A stretch of 28,790 nt of DNA from a virus, in IMG/VR virus record IMGVR_UViG_3300032286_000619, positions 1-28,790 of that record; one strand, given 5' to 3'. The notes under the pieces are model-generated. The model saw nothing but the letters and a program-made list of their open reading frames with translations, was not told the DNA's origin and did no database searches. Below, in pieces: positions 1 to 8,380 of the stretch (its first letter is position 1; each line of letters opens with the position of its first letter). The translations under genes were made by a program, and so were the position numbers.

Positions 1-2
1 AG

Positions 3-719
3 GGGCCAGTTGGACCTCAAGGCCCTCAAGGTATTCAAGGTGAGCCAGGTATTCAAGGTGAGCCAGGTATTCAAGGTGAGCCAGGTATTCAAGGTGAGCC
101 AGGTATTCAAGGTGAGCCAGGACCAGCCGGCGCTGATGCTTTGTGGAATTACACAGGAGCATATAATAGCGGCGCACCTTATGCAATAGGCGACTTAGCG
201 ACATACAGCGGCCAACTTTGGTACAGAACCGACTCTCATGGCGGAAACGTAGGCGATACTCCGTATGAAGGAAGCCCTTTTTGGGATTTACTTGCTGCAA
301 AAGGAGACACAGGTTCTCAAGGCATTCAAGGTGAGCAAGGCATTCAAGGTGAGCAAGGCATTCAAGGTGAGCAAGGCATTCAAGGTGAGCAAGGCATTCA
401 AGGCGATACCGGAGATACTGGTCCACAAGGGCCTCCCGGAGCTGACTTTGCCCACACCACAACTTTAATAACAACCGCAACATATACCGTATTGCCAACT
501 GATTACTATATCGGAGTAAATAGAAATGGCCCAGTAGCTATTACTCTAAATACTGCGAGCGACGGCAAAGAAATAATCATTAAGGACGAATCTGGCAACT
601 GTTCTGTTAATAAAATAACATTAACTGGAACCGTCGATAATGATATTGGTGGAGCAATTTTGGCAATAAACAACGGAGCACTACATTTAGTGTATCGGTC
701 TGGTTGGAGAATTGTATGA
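3..719 (+). CDS. Collagen-like phage fibre with internal carbohydrate-binding-like module (5' partial)
   Basis: The frame is open from the window edge, so the true start lies upstream; 238 residues are visible. In order: a Gly-X-Y stretch with five GIQGEP units, a Trp/Tyr-rich segment of about 50 residues (WNYTGAYNSG, YSGQLWYR, SPFWDLL) resembling CBM5/12 chitin-binding modules, a second collagen block with four GIQGEQ units, then a C-terminal beta domain of about 85 residues ending in a W-R-I-V strand. Collagen triplets in phage proteins form trimeric rods, so this is probably a tail or capsid fibre whose aromatic module could bind a surface glycan. The final domain resembles the C-termini of the fibre genes at 16689 and 27873. 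Its stop overlaps the start of the next gene. The fibre role is well supported; the sugar-binding role is inferred. Confidence 0.85.
   Translation, partial: GPVGPQGPQGIQGEPGIQGEPGIQGEPGIQGEPGIQGEPGPAGADALWNYTGAYNSGAPYAIGDLATYSGQLWYRTDSHGGNVGDTPYEGSPFWDLLAAKGDTGSQGIQGEQGIQGEQGIQGEQGIQGEQGIQGDTGDTGPQGPPGADFAHTTTLITTATYTVLPTDYYIGVNRNGPVAITLNTASDGKEIIIKDESGNCSVNKITLTGTVDNDIGGAILAINNGALHLVYRSGWRIV
30..119 (+). repeat. Five tandem 18-bp repeats encoding GIQGEP
   Basis: Five back-to-back 18-bp units (unit GGTATTCAAGGTGAGCCA) that look identical. They encode collagen triplets and could expand or contract by slippage or recombination. Confidence 0.95.
321..392 (+). repeat. Four tandem 18-bp repeats encoding GIQGEQ
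   Basis: Four 18-bp units (unit GGCATTCAAGGTGAGCAA) followed by a diverged fifth (GIQGDT). The unit differs from the first array at two positions (GGC for GGT, CAA for CCA), so the arrays are related but homogenised separately. Confidence 0.95.
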
Positions 720-1936
720 CGTATCTATTTAATAAAGAACTTGTTGTTTCTAATTTAAACACAGACGCTTTTGGCCGCCAAAGGGTTTCCAATCCTTTGA
801 CGTTGTTTGATAGTTCCCATAGATATAAAGATAATAATCTTTGGAATACGGCAACTACAGGGACAGCGTCAGCAACTTTTAACGCAAGTCAAGGTTTAAT
901 TGATTTAACAGTAAACGGCACTATCAACGCCGAAGTTGTAAGAGAAACTACGAAAGTATTTTCTTATCAACCGGGCAAGTCCTTATTAGTATTAAATACT
1001 TTTGTAATGGAACCAGCAAAGGCAGGTCTTCGTCAAAGAATCGGATACTACGGCGCTAGCAACGGAATGTACGTAGAGCTTGATGGCTCAACTTTAAATT
1101 TAGTAGAAAGAACTTCCGTTAGCGGCGCTTTGGTGGAAAACAAAGTGACGCAGTCATCTTGGAATGGCGATAAATTAGATGGAACAGGTGCTTCTGGCTT
1201 AACTTTAGACATTTCTAAAGCGCAAATTTTTTGGATGGATATTGAGTGGTTAGGTGTTGGGTCTGTCAGACTGGGATTTATTATTAATGGTCAGTATATT
1301 ACTTGCCACACATTTCATCATGCAAACATAATTACTTCAACTTATATTACAACAGCATCCCTCCCTGTTCGTTATGAAATTAAAAACACTGCAGGAACTT
1401 CCGGCAGTAGTACACTTAAACAAATCTGTTCTACCGTAATTTCTGAAGGCGGCTATGAACTTCGCGGATTGCAACAGGCGGTCAATATTCCAATAAACAC
1501 ACCAAGAACTTTAGGAACTATCGGAACATACTATCCTGTAGTTGGATTGCGTTTAAAAACAACTACTTTAGATGCTATCGTAATCCTTACGGCAATTTCC
1601 ATGATGCCGATTTCCACCGGCGCTTATGCCTGGCAAGTAAGAGCAAGCGGAACTGTAAGCGGCGGCGCTTGGACAAGTGCAGGCGTTGATAGTGGAGTTG
1701 AATACAACATTACAGGAACTTCTGTCACAGGTGGAAGAATACTTGCAAGCGGGTACTTTAATGCTTCAAATCAAGGTGTAACTCAGGTTGATATTTTAAA
1801 AGAAGCTCTATTTAAGTTTCAATTGGAACGAAATGGACTGACCGGAACTCCCTATGAACTTGCACTTATGATTGCTTCAAGTAGTTCCAATGATACCGTT
1901 GTTGCGTCTGTAGACTGGGAAGAAGTTAGTCGATAA
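716..1936 (+). CDS. Conserved phage structural protein (DAFGRQRVS-type), probable virion surface or fibre protein
   Basis: 406 residues. The ATG at 716 overlaps the previous stop (ATGA), with GGAG upstream at 706-709. The N-terminal NTDAFGRQRVSNP motif, followed by FDSSHRY, and the central IEWLGVGSVRLGF and YEI strands belong to a structural protein type I recognise as widespread in environmental tailed phages; I know no biochemical function for it. The sequence is Thr/Ser/Gly-rich and all-beta in character, with no membrane segment. Its position between a collagen fibre and a beta-helix fibre suggests a shared fibre or adsorption assembly. The virion role is inferred from family resemblance and context. 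Confidence 0.75.
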   Translation: MTYLFNKELVVSNLNTDAFGRQRVSNPLTLFDSSHRYKDNNLWNTATTGTASATFNASQGLIDLTVNGTINAEVVRETTKVFSYQPGKSLLVLNTFVMEPAKAGLRQRIGYYGASNGMYVELDGSTLNLVERTSVSGALVENKVTQSSWNGDKLDGTGASGLTLDISKAQIFWMDIEWLGVGSVRLGFIINGQYITCHTFHHANIITSTYITTASLPVRYEIKNTAGTSGSSTLKQICSTVISEGGYELRGLQQAVNIPINTPRTLGTIGTYYPVVGLRLKTTTLDAIVILTAISMMPISTGAYAWQVRASGTVSGGAWTSAGVDSGVEYNITGTSVTGGRILASGYFNASNQGVTQVDILKEALFKFQLERNGLTGTPYELALMIASSSSNDTVVASVDWEEVSR

Positions 1937-1950
1937 TAAAGGAAATAGTA

Positions 1951-2973
1951 ATGTCTTTGTCAGAAAAAACAAAATCTTATCTTAAGTACGCTCTTGCTAG
2001 TCAAGACGTGGCCGACGAAGTAATTCTCTATCTTGAAACAGACCCCGACTCCGACGTTGCTCTGGCTGCTCACGTAGCTGCGCCAGACGCACATCCTCAG
2101 TATCTTAAAAAAGGCTCGGTTATTTGGTGCCTACCCGGCGGTGAATATGCAACATTGCAGGCAGCCATCGACGCTGCTTCCGCTGGTCAGGTTATTTTGC
2201 TAGGAGAAGGCGCGTGGGGTAATGCGACTCTTAAGGCTGGCGTTAATATTGTTGGCTTAAATTCTCCAAGAAATGTCACCGTATCTGTTGGTCAGCTCAG
2301 CTTTGCCCCCACAACAGGGGGAGCCGTAGATAATCAAATCTTTTTATCAAATCTTTTTATTAACGGTTCCTCTACAGCTAGTGGCGTTTCTCTTGGCGGA
2401 ACAGCGCCAGTTCGTTTAAGCTTAAGTGGCTGCTATCTATTTAAGGGTTCGGGCACGTCTAGTCTTATTAGCCTAACCAATACAGACGCTACCGCAACCA
2501 CTGTCAGAATGGACGGTTGCATTGTAAATTCAAGTGGCTCAGACGGAACACTTGTTACAACTAATGCACGATATCTTAGAATCACCAACTCTGAGTTATT
2601 TGGCGCAGAGAAAGCTTTGGTGGCCAACGGCGGCTTAATTCAAATAGCTTTTTCAAGTATTGAGACCAATTCTGCTGCAGAAATCATTCAGGTTGCTGCC
2701 GGAACAGTAGAATCCACAAGTTCTTCCTTAATCCGCAACCTAACTGCAGGCGGCAGCGGAGTTTCTGTTGCTGCTGGCGGAGTTTTTTTTGTAACAACCT
2801 TAACTTTATTTGATGTTGCTGCGGGAGCGGGGTACTGTGTTAGGGGTGCTGGCTCTGTAATTTATGATGTTGTTTCTTTTAATCATATTCCGGTTTTACA
2901 GCCAAGAAATACTAAATTTCAAAACACTTTAACGGTAGTTCAACTACCAACAACTCCAACCTCTGCTCCATGA
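1951..2973 (+). CDS. Right-handed beta-helix (pectate-lyase-like) phage fibre or tailspike
   Basis: 340 residues, with AAAGGA ahead of the ATG. The N-terminal about 50 residues are helical and end in an HPQYL motif often seen near the start of phage fibres. The motif EYATLQAAIDAASAG then opens repeated short beta turns with regularly spaced S/N/G and hydrophobic residues (LFINGSS, LSLSGCYLF, VRMDGCIV, LRITNSELF), as in pectate-lyase-fold tailspikes. Such proteins bind or cut host polysaccharide. No catalytic pair can be assigned, so binding is as likely as hydrolysis. Its stop overlaps the start of the HNH gene (ATGA), so the endonuclease is co-transcribed. Confidence 0.75.
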   Translation: MSLSEKTKSYLKYALASQDVADEVILYLETDPDSDVALAAHVAAPDAHPQYLKKGSVIWCLPGGEYATLQAAIDAASAGQVILLGEGAWGNATLKAGVNIVGLNSPRNVTVSVGQLSFAPTTGGAVDNQIFLSNLFINGSSTASGVSLGGTAPVRLSLSGCYLFKGSGTSSLISLTNTDATATTVRMDGCIVNSSGSDGTLVTTNARYLRITNSELFGAEKALVANGGLIQIAFSSIETNSAAEIIQVAAGTVESTSSSLIRNLTAGGSGVSVAAGGVFFVTTLTLFDVAAGAGYCVRGAGSVIYDVVSFNHIPVLQPRNTKFQNTLTVVQLPTTPTSAP

Positions 2974-3305
2974 TTATTAGCCACGTAAAGGACGTAGTTA
3001 AGGGAAAAGCCAAGCTTTTTTCTAGGCGTTCGTCTAAGTGGCCGTCATTACGGAAGTCTTTTTTGGAAACTCACGGTTCTTGTGCAGCTTGCGGCTGCAC
3101 GGAACACCTCGAAGTTCACCATATAGAGCCATTCCACGAAAACCCTTCTTTAGAGCTAGACTCTAATAATCTCATAACGCTATGCGACAAGCCTGGTAAA
3201 GATAATTGTCACCTAGAGATTGGCCACCTTGGTAGCTTCAAGAAGAAGAACCCCAACGTCCGAGAAGAAGCATCTAAAGCTCTCATAGAAAAAACTAAAG
3301 AATAG
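2970..3305 (+). CDS. HNH endonuclease
   Basis: 111 residues. A compact HNH fold is visible: CAACG supplies the first zinc-binding Cys pair, LEVHHIEPF holds the catalytic His pair, and NLITLCD holds the asparagine with a further Cys, followed by NCH. The N-terminus is basic, as expected for DNA binding. HNH proteins of this size in phages are homing endonucleases or packaging-associated nucleases. This one starts inside the stop of a fibre gene and is far from any recognised terminase, so a free-standing homing-type nuclease is more likely, though a packaging role cannot be excluded. Confidence 0.88.
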   Translation: MIISHVKDVVKGKAKLFSRRSSKWPSLRKSFLETHGSCAACGCTEHLEVHHIEPFHENPSLELDSNNLITLCDKPGKDNCHLEIGHLGSFKKKNPNVREEASKALIEKTKE

Positions 3306-3341
3306 CTTCGACAGCCCGATAAGAAATTGTAGGGGGTAGCT

Positions 3342-3446
3342 ATGAACTTTGTTCTTGCGGCAATCGCTTTAGTGGCTAGTTATTACACCATTAAGTTTTT
3401 TATGTTTTGGGTTGGTCTGTTGGTATGGATTTCCAATTTACTGTAA
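3342..3446 (+). CDS. Small single-pass membrane protein (34 aa)
   Basis: A short ORF with a G-rich ribosome site (AGGGGG) just before the ATG. It is almost entirely hydrophobic (MNFVLAAIALVASYY, then FFMFWVGLLVWI), long enough for one or two closely packed membrane helices. It lies between the HNH gene and the next CDS. Its stop overlaps the TAAAAT at 3444-3449. Function unknown; a holin-like or host-membrane role is possible but nothing specific shows it. Confidence 0.5.
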   Translation: MNFVLAAIALVASYYTIKFFMFWVGLLVWISNLL

Positions 3447-3481
3447 AATTAAACTGGCTGTTCAACCAACGAGGATTGTTA

Positions 3482-3802
3482 ATGAAAAATATCTACGTTT
3501 GCGCTCCGTGGCGTGACCCTAACTCTATCTTGCAATTTAAACAAATATCCAATAAAATCATTCAGATTGGTCATAATCCAATCTGTTGGGCGGTAATGTA
3601 CTCGCCTATTCTTGACTTCTCTGATTATAAGAACAGAGATAAAGGTATTGCCATGGGGCTTATGCTCATGAGTGCTTGCTCAGAGCTGTGGGTCTTTGGA
3701 GCTAAAACGCAATCCATGGCGCAAGAGATTGAGTTGGCTCAAGAGAAGGGTCTTATAGTTGTCGAGCATTCTCTTCTTGACTTTCTCCATAGTTCGAGGT
3801 AA
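3482..3802 (+). CDS. DUF4406/DUF7768-like protein (nucleoside 2-deoxyribosyltransferase-like fold)
   Basis: 106 residues from the ATG at 3482; an in-frame start at 3407 exists, but the conserved MKNIYVCAPW opening argues for the shorter form. Visible: IYVCAPWRD at the N-terminus, GHNPICW at about 40, then CSELWVFG and SMAQEIELAQEKGL. This order (YVxxPxR, GxxP, LWVFG, S-M-x-x-E-I) is that of small phage proteins related to nucleoside 2-deoxyribosyltransferases, where the Glu of SxGMxxEI acts in nucleoside cleavage. The Glu is kept; the usual Gly before Met is Ala. A role in nucleotide salvage or base modification is inference. Confidence 0.65.
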   Translation: MKNIYVCAPWRDPNSILQFKQISNKIIQIGHNPICWAVMYSPILDFSDYKNRDKGIAMGLMLMSACSELWVFGAKTQSMAQEIELAQEKGLIVVEHSLLDFLHSSR

Positions 3803-3805
3803 AAT
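3777..3805 (+). promoter_or_regulatory. Sigma70-like promoter ahead of the structural/portal operon
   Basis: TTGACT (3777-3782), a 17-base spacer and TAAAAT (3800-3805) match the sigma70 consensus at 5/6 and 5/6. It lies 26 bases before the ATG at 3832 and inside the 3' end of the previous gene. Confidence 0.6.
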
Positions 3806-3831
3806 GGGCAGGACTATAGGAGTTTTTTGAC

Positions 3832-4815
3832 ATGTCCTATCTATCCTTGTCTTTAAATACAGCGGCTTCTTCCGTTGAAAATCCGCTTAAATCAACATCT
3901 GCAGCCTCTATGGCGTTTGATGTCTCTGGTCTAGCCCTAGACATTGCAGAGGGGTTTTCGGTTGTTCTTGACCCTAGAGAAGAAAGAGTCGTTGCGTCTA
4001 CGCGCAAGGCAATCTCTCTTGACTCAACAACAGAGATTCAGGCGACTCAGCCCTACAACAGTCTTAGTCAAGAAACAACTTGGCGTGTCCGTTGGACAGG
4101 AAATGGAACTAATCCCCATTTCCGCGTTCGTAGGTCACTAACAGTCAATAGCACGACGACTGTAAACATTACTCGCCTTAATGACACGGTAGCTCGTGTT
4201 CAGTTTTCTGGAGCAATTGGCTCTAACGCTAAAGTCAATGACGTTCTTCTTTTAGAGAAAGACAACGATATTGGTCTTCTTTCTCCCTTCAATGCTGGCA
4301 ACCAAGGCATCCCTGTTAGAATTGTGGGAGTAGGTTCAAACTTCCTAGACGTTGACGACTCTGGAGTTCTCGTTAACGAGACAGCAGTCCTACTTGGAGT
4401 TGACTACCTTGATATCCTTAAGGTATTTTCATCAACAGGTATTCAAGTTACGGACGTACTTAAGATTGGCTCTTCTGCTTTTAACTACGGCAACAGAGGA
4501 ACTTACAAGGTTATTTTTGTATCAGCAGATTATATTGATATCGAAGCTCCTTCCCTCGTGCCAGAGACAGTGTCTGGAATTACTGAAGGTTTTCAAGTAT
4601 TTTCAAACACTATCCATTACTTTGCACTTAAATCAAAGGGTTCTATTCAGCTTGTAGTTGATGAAAAAGTTCTTGACCTTTCTTTGTTAGGTGATACAGC
4701 TATATTTGCGGCTGCAATTAGCTGCTCAGAAGTTATTGTTAGAAACTTGTCCGATGGAAACTTGAGCGTCGAAGGGTTGTGGTGCGCAGCAGGATTGAAC
4801 GGAACTGCTTGTTAA
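3832..4815 (+). CDS. Beta-rich phage structural protein of unknown assignment
   Basis: 327 residues; start preceded by AGGAG. Opens with MSYLSLSLNTA and is Ser/Thr/Val-rich throughout with no membrane segment. Two internal units share the pattern N-x-G-x-x-V-x-x-V-x-x-x-(Y/F)-(I/L)-D-(I/V): NQGIPVRIVGVGSNFLDV and NRGTYKVIFVSADYIDI. The same unit appears in the long fibre at 16689 (NNGTFKVLTVDPAYIDV), linking the two proteins. Position directly before the portal gene with a 15-base gap suggests a virion component co-expressed with the head. The exact role (decoration, fibre or neck) cannot be read from the sequence. Confidence 0.6.
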   Translation: MSYLSLSLNTAASSVENPLKSTSAASMAFDVSGLALDIAEGFSVVLDPREERVVASTRKAISLDSTTEIQATQPYNSLSQETTWRVRWTGNGTNPHFRVRRSLTVNSTTTVNITRLNDTVARVQFSGAIGSNAKVNDVLLLEKDNDIGLLSPFNAGNQGIPVRIVGVGSNFLDVDDSGVLVNETAVLLGVDYLDILKVFSSTGIQVTDVLKIGSSAFNYGNRGTYKVIFVSADYIDIEAPSLVPETVSGITEGFQVFSNTIHYFALKSKGSIQLVVDEKVLDLSLLGDTAIFAAAISCSEVIVRNLSDGNLSVEGLWCAAGLNGTAC

Positions 4816-4830
4816 TAATAGGGATTTTCA

Positions 4831-6837
4831 ATGTCAGACGAAAAAAAAATTACTATCAAAATAGCTCAAGGAAACACTTCCGAAGATATTAATGTTAACT
4901 CTATTGATGACGTTGCTGGAATTATTAAACAACGCCTTGGTAGAACAATGCTTAGTAAGTCTGATGTGCAAAAGATTGCTGAAGAGGACTTTAAGAAACG
5001 CAAGTACAAACAATCTAAAGTTAAGTTTGGCTCTAGGTTTAATACTCGTATAGGAGTTGGCGACTCTCTTTCTAAAGAACCAAAACGCCTTTCTGATGCA
5101 GAACTTAAAGAGCTCTCGCTTATTGACCCTTACATTGGGGCCATCATCAATACTCGCGTTGCTCAGATTTCTAGCTTTGGTGCTCAGTCTGAATCTAAGT
5201 TTGATAAAGGCGTGCGCGTTCTTGATTTAGACGAAATTCGCCGCGAAGACTTTGAAAACGAAGATGCTTTTGAACGTGAACTTAAACTTCGAGAAGCTGA
5301 AAAGAAAGCTATTCTTGAGTGGGTATTGAATTGCGGCACAACGGACAAAAAAGTTTTAAATGAAATTTACGAAGCGTCCGACCCTACATTCAAGTTTTGT
5401 TCACTCAAAGACTACTTTCAGGCTCAGTCTCGCGCCTTACTGACTTTTGGCCGTAGCGCTCGCCAAAACTTATTAAACTCCGACGGAACTATTGTAGCCT
5501 TCAGGCCAACCCCTATTGAGACTATTAAGCAAGTCAAGTTTGGCTCTAGGGTTCATGTAACTGCAGTCTCAGACATTGCTCAGCAGTCAGAAGTAGACGC
5601 TGAAGAATACAACAAGACTCCAGTTAATAATAAGCCAATTGCCTACGTCCAAGAAGTCGATGGTGTTCAGACAGGATTCTTTACAGACGAAGACCTTAAG
5701 GTTGTCTATTATCAAGTTCAGTCATTCCTTGACCTCAATGGCTACCCAATGGGGCCAATTGAGTTTGCTTTATTCTTGGTCTATATCCATCAACATACAT
5801 TAAGCTACCTACGCAATCAGTTTGTAAAGGGCCAGCTTTCTAAGAGTATGATTGTTATTAGGCCAACTGACCCATCAGTCAAAATCTCTGATGAAGACAT
5901 CGAGTCTTTTAAGATGGAGATTCAAAACCTAGCAACAAGAACAGATAACTCCAGCGTCATCCCAGTGATTGGCGGCCCTGTAGAACTAGAGCTAATCAAG
6001 ACTACTGAGACTCCCAAAGACATGGAGTGGATGCAGGTCGAGCAGACAGTCATCCGTGCCCTCTGTTCAGCCTTTCAGATTTCTCCAATTGAGGCTGGTT
6101 TTGGTCAACTTGGCGATAACGCTGGAATGGGTCAAGGAAGTCGTGACTATGAACTAGTTCAAGGTGAGGAGCGCGGCCTAAGACTTCTAGTTGATATTAT
6201 GGTGGAGGACATCAATGATGCCGTCTATCAAAACTTCCCAGAAGCTCGCAAGCGTTATAAGGTATCTGCTTTCGGGATTGGTAACGAAACTCGTGAGGGT
6301 GTTATTCAGCGCCAGGCTCAAGAGCTACAAACGACAGCAACACTTAACTCTTTGTTTAGTGACTCTGATAAGAATAGACAATTTGAATTTGGTGGAGATG
6401 TTCCCCTGTCTCCACTGTTCCACCAGAATGTAGCTCGTTATATGACTTATGGTAAGTTTATGGAAAGCTACTTTGGAATGGAAGAGGCAAGTAAACGTCC
6501 AGAATTAGACTTCATTATTGACCCTAGCCTTAACCAATCTTATCAGCAGTTAAAAATGGGTATGCAACAAATGCAGGCTCAGCAGCAGGCGTTAGGATTA
6601 CAAAGTCAAAAAATGCAAATTGAGATGCAACAAGCTCAGATGCAGCAGGCGGAACAACAGCCACAACAAGGTCAACCACAACAAGGGCAAGGTCAGCCTC
6701 AACAGCAGCCAGAAGAACAACAGAAGTCTGAAGATGTAGAGCTAGAGAAAGCTTGGGAAGAATCTATGAAGACTAACCACGAAAGCCTGTTGAAATCATG
6801 GCTTAGGATTCATGACTTAAAGACTGACGAAGAATAA
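4831..6837 (+). CDS. Phage portal protein
   Basis: 668 residues. Portals form the dodecameric ring through which DNA enters the capsid. Family-like features: an N-terminal charged region, LIDPYIGAIINTRV at about 95 (residues entering the core), SRALLTFGRSARQ at about 195, a long central helix region (LDLNGYPMGPIEFALFLVYI), and the late core MEWMQVEQTVIRALCSAFQISPIEAGF, where portals carry the helix and loop lining the channel. The C-terminal about 65 residues before the end are very Gln-rich (MQQ/QPQQGQ repeats, about 570-637) and presumably disordered, followed by a charged amphipathic tail. It is long for a portal because of that tail. It heads the run of head genes to 11177. Confidence 0.85.
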   Translation: MSDEKKITIKIAQGNTSEDINVNSIDDVAGIIKQRLGRTMLSKSDVQKIAEEDFKKRKYKQSKVKFGSRFNTRIGVGDSLSKEPKRLSDAELKELSLIDPYIGAIINTRVAQISSFGAQSESKFDKGVRVLDLDEIRREDFENEDAFERELKLREAEKKAILEWVLNCGTTDKKVLNEIYEASDPTFKFCSLKDYFQAQSRALLTFGRSARQNLLNSDGTIVAFRPTPIETIKQVKFGSRVHVTAVSDIAQQSEVDAEEYNKTPVNNKPIAYVQEVDGVQTGFFTDEDLKVVYYQVQSFLDLNGYPMGPIEFALFLVYIHQHTLSYLRNQFVKGQLSKSMIVIRPTDPSVKISDEDIESFKMEIQNLATRTDNSSVIPVIGGPVELELIKTTETPKDMEWMQVEQTVIRALCSAFQISPIEAGFGQLGDNAGMGQGSRDYELVQGEERGLRLLVDIMVEDINDAVYQNFPEARKRYKVSAFGIGNETREGVIQRQAQELQTTATLNSLFSDSDKNRQFEFGGDVPLSPLFHQNVARYMTYGKFMESYFGMEEASKRPELDFIIDPSLNQSYQQLKMGMQQMQAQQQALGLQSQKMQIEMQQAQMQQAEQQPQQGQPQQGQGQPQQQPEEQQKSEDVELEKAWEESMKTNHESLLKSWLRIHDLKTDEE

Positions 6838-6888
6838 TTAAAGTTTTGTTGCGTGTGTCCGATAATTAACGTGGAGGTTCCAAAAATT

Positions 6889-7188
6889 ATGAGTAAAGCG
6901 CAAGAGGCTCGTGAGATGGCAGACGGTTTTAATCAACCAGAGCAAAAAGATAAACGTATGGCTGATTTAGTTGGTCGTATTGTAGACATTCTGATTGAGG
7001 ATGCCTTGGTAGCAGCCAAACGTGGTCTTTATGATATGTCTTACAAGATGGAAGATATGGAAAAAGAGCGTGTCCGTCTTGCCAATCTTCAAGAGGAAGA
7101 AGTTCTAAAGGGCGCTATTGAGAAGATGAACGAGCTTGGCTTTCAGGCAGGCTTCAGTCGTCCCTACATTAACGTCTCATGGAAATAA
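6889..7188 (+). CDS. Small hypothetical head-region protein
   Basis: 99 residues; GGAGG at 6873-6877 selects the ATG at 6889 over an upstream GTG at 6853. Predominantly helical and charged (AQEAREMADGF, KMEDMEKERVRLANLQEEEV). No catalytic or metal motif. It sits directly after the portal gene and overlaps the next gene by 10 bases, so it is translationally coupled. Not recognised; a head-assembly accessory is suggested only by position. Confidence 0.6.
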   Translation: MSKAQEAREMADGFNQPEQKDKRMADLVGRIVDILIEDALVAAKRGLYDMSYKMEDMEKERVRLANLQEEEVLKGAIEKMNELGFQAGFSRPYINVSWK

Positions 7189-7415
7189 ACGAGACGCTCG
7201 ACCAGCTCGTTGAGTTGGTCAAAACAATTTTGTCTAAAAATAAAACAAAAGTAATTGGAATTGATGATTTAGGTAGAGCCACAAGGAAAGCTGGCTTTAA
7301 TATTTCTCTTGACGAAGATAATGTTGCTGAGTTATGTTTTAGGTTACGCGAAGAAAATATTATTTGTAGGCCGCAAGGGTGCGGAATATTTAAACATATT
7401 AGGATTATTGAATGA
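7179..7415 (+). CDS. Small winged-helix-like hypothetical protein
   Basis: 78 residues. The order helix - IDDLGRATRKAGFNISLDEDNVAEL - helix - EENIICRPQGCGIFKHIRI (two-stranded wing-like end) resembles a minimal winged-helix domain, but I cannot assign a family. It begins within the 3' end of the previous gene and its stop overlaps the next start (ATGA). A DNA-binding role is a guess from the fold pattern. Confidence 0.5.
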   Translation: MEINETLDQLVELVKTILSKNKTKVIGIDDLGRATRKAGFNISLDEDNVAELCFRLREENIICRPQGCGIFKHIRIIE

Positions 7416-8023
7416 AACCCAACCTTCCTACAGTTACACTAATTGTTGCCGACAGTGTTGATTACGACAGAGCCAAGTTGTCATTCGAGCACTGCAGAGC
7501 ATCATGCAACTTTGGGGAGGCCAAGCTTCTGACTCACTTTGACACTCAAGATGCTCATGTAGTCAAAATCCCCCAAATCAAGTCTATTGAAGAATACTCT
7601 CACTTTATGATTAAGGACTTGGCCAACTATTTTGACACTCAGCACGTCTTAGTGGCCCAGTGGGATGGGTTTGTTTGGAAGCCAGAGTTGTGGGACAATA
7701 AGTTTCTCCAATATGATTACATTGGAGCGCCCTGGCCTGAGAGTGTTCTCTTTAAGGGGGTTCCCAAGCACTTTAATGTCGGCAACGGCGGGTTTTCTTT
7801 AAGAAGCAAAAGACTTCAAGATTTTTTACGAGATGACGATAAGATTACTATGCACAGAGCAGAAGATGTAGCCATCTGTCAGCTCAATAGGGCATACTTA
7901 GAGGCCAAGGGGTTTACGTTTGCCCCGTTTGAGTTAGCCAAGAAGTTTAGTTGGGAATGTTTAGAAATGAGTCCAGCGTTTGGAGTTCATGCTAGGTTAA
8001 GGCTTATTAAAAAAGAAGAATGA
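7412..8023 (+). CDS. DUF5672 glycosyltransferase-like protein
   Basis: 203 residues. Motifs match the DUF5672 domain found in many GT-A-like glycosyltransferases: TVTLIVADSVDY at the N-terminus, EYSHFMIKDLANYF at about 60, VLVAQWDGFVWKPELWD (D-G pair as likely metal/sugar-nucleotide site), YDYIGAPWP, then NVGNGGFSLRSKRL and EDVAICQ (acidic acceptor-side motif), closing with ECLEMSPAFGVHA. Likely transfers a sugar to a virion protein or surface glycan. It sits inside the head operon with ATGA overlaps on both sides, so it is expressed with the portal and minor head genes. Substrate unknown. Confidence 0.78.
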   Translation: MKPNLPTVTLIVADSVDYDRAKLSFEHCRASCNFGEAKLLTHFDTQDAHVVKIPQIKSIEEYSHFMIKDLANYFDTQHVLVAQWDGFVWKPELWDNKFLQYDYIGAPWPESVLFKGVPKHFNVGNGGFSLRSKRLQDFLRDDDKITMHRAEDVAICQLNRAYLEAKGFTFAPFELAKKFSWECLEMSPAFGVHARLRLIKKEE

Positions 8024-8304
8024 TTATGACTATTGAGAAAGCACAATTTGACGTAAGAGAAACATTAACAGAAGCTGAGCACCGTAAGGTTATTTCTAAA
8101 AGAATGGAAGATGCTACACAGCTTTTATATGAAGCTCATATCGGCTTAGATGGCAATAAGTTCAGAGAAAATCCAGTTTTAATTAGCTACCAAGAAGCCA
8201 GAGTAAAAACAGAAGAGGCAATGCGCTTTTTGGCACCCATCGTTAAGACTTTGGAAGAAGGAGAAAAGGCTTTTGATGCCACCATAGCTGGCAACAAGAG
8301 ATAA
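8020..8304 (+). CDS. Small helical hypothetical protein
   Basis: 94 residues, starting ATGATTATG, so either the ATG at 8020 (ATGA overlap) or at 8026 is possible. Long amphipathic helices (VRETLTEAEHRKVISKRMEDATQLLYEAH; ARVKTEEAMRFLAPIVKTLEEGEKAF) suggest a helical hairpin or coiled coil. No recognised family. It ends the first cluster of the head operon; a probable promoter follows. Confidence 0.55.
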   Translation: MIMTIEKAQFDVRETLTEAEHRKVISKRMEDATQLLYEAHIGLDGNKFRENPVLISYQEARVKTEEAMRFLAPIVKTLEEGEKAFDATIAGNKR

Positions 8305-8329
8305 TTAACCAATTTTAACCCACCTCAAA

Positions 8330-8358
8330 TTGACAAAACATTAGACATTGTTTACCTT
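8330..8358 (+). promoter_or_regulatory. Possible internal promoter
   Basis: A perfect -35 (TTGACA, 8330-8335) lies in a 76-base gap; 17 bases on is TACCTT, a poor -10 (3/6). It would drive the genes from 8381. Plausible because this is one of the few real gaps in the operon. Confidence 0.35.
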
Positions 8359-8380
8359 TACCCTAAAGGAGAGGCAAACA

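Noticed and set aside
30-392. CRISPR array
   Set aside because: The direct repeats are in-frame collagen codons without spacers.
265-468. Lys/Phe repeat ORF (FKVSKA repeats) in an alternate frame
   Set aside because: It is the frame shadow of the collagen repeat array; the Gly-X-Y frame is the coding one.
2970-3305. Terminase-associated HNH
   Set aside because: No terminase gene is visible next to it, so a packaging role is not supported within the window.
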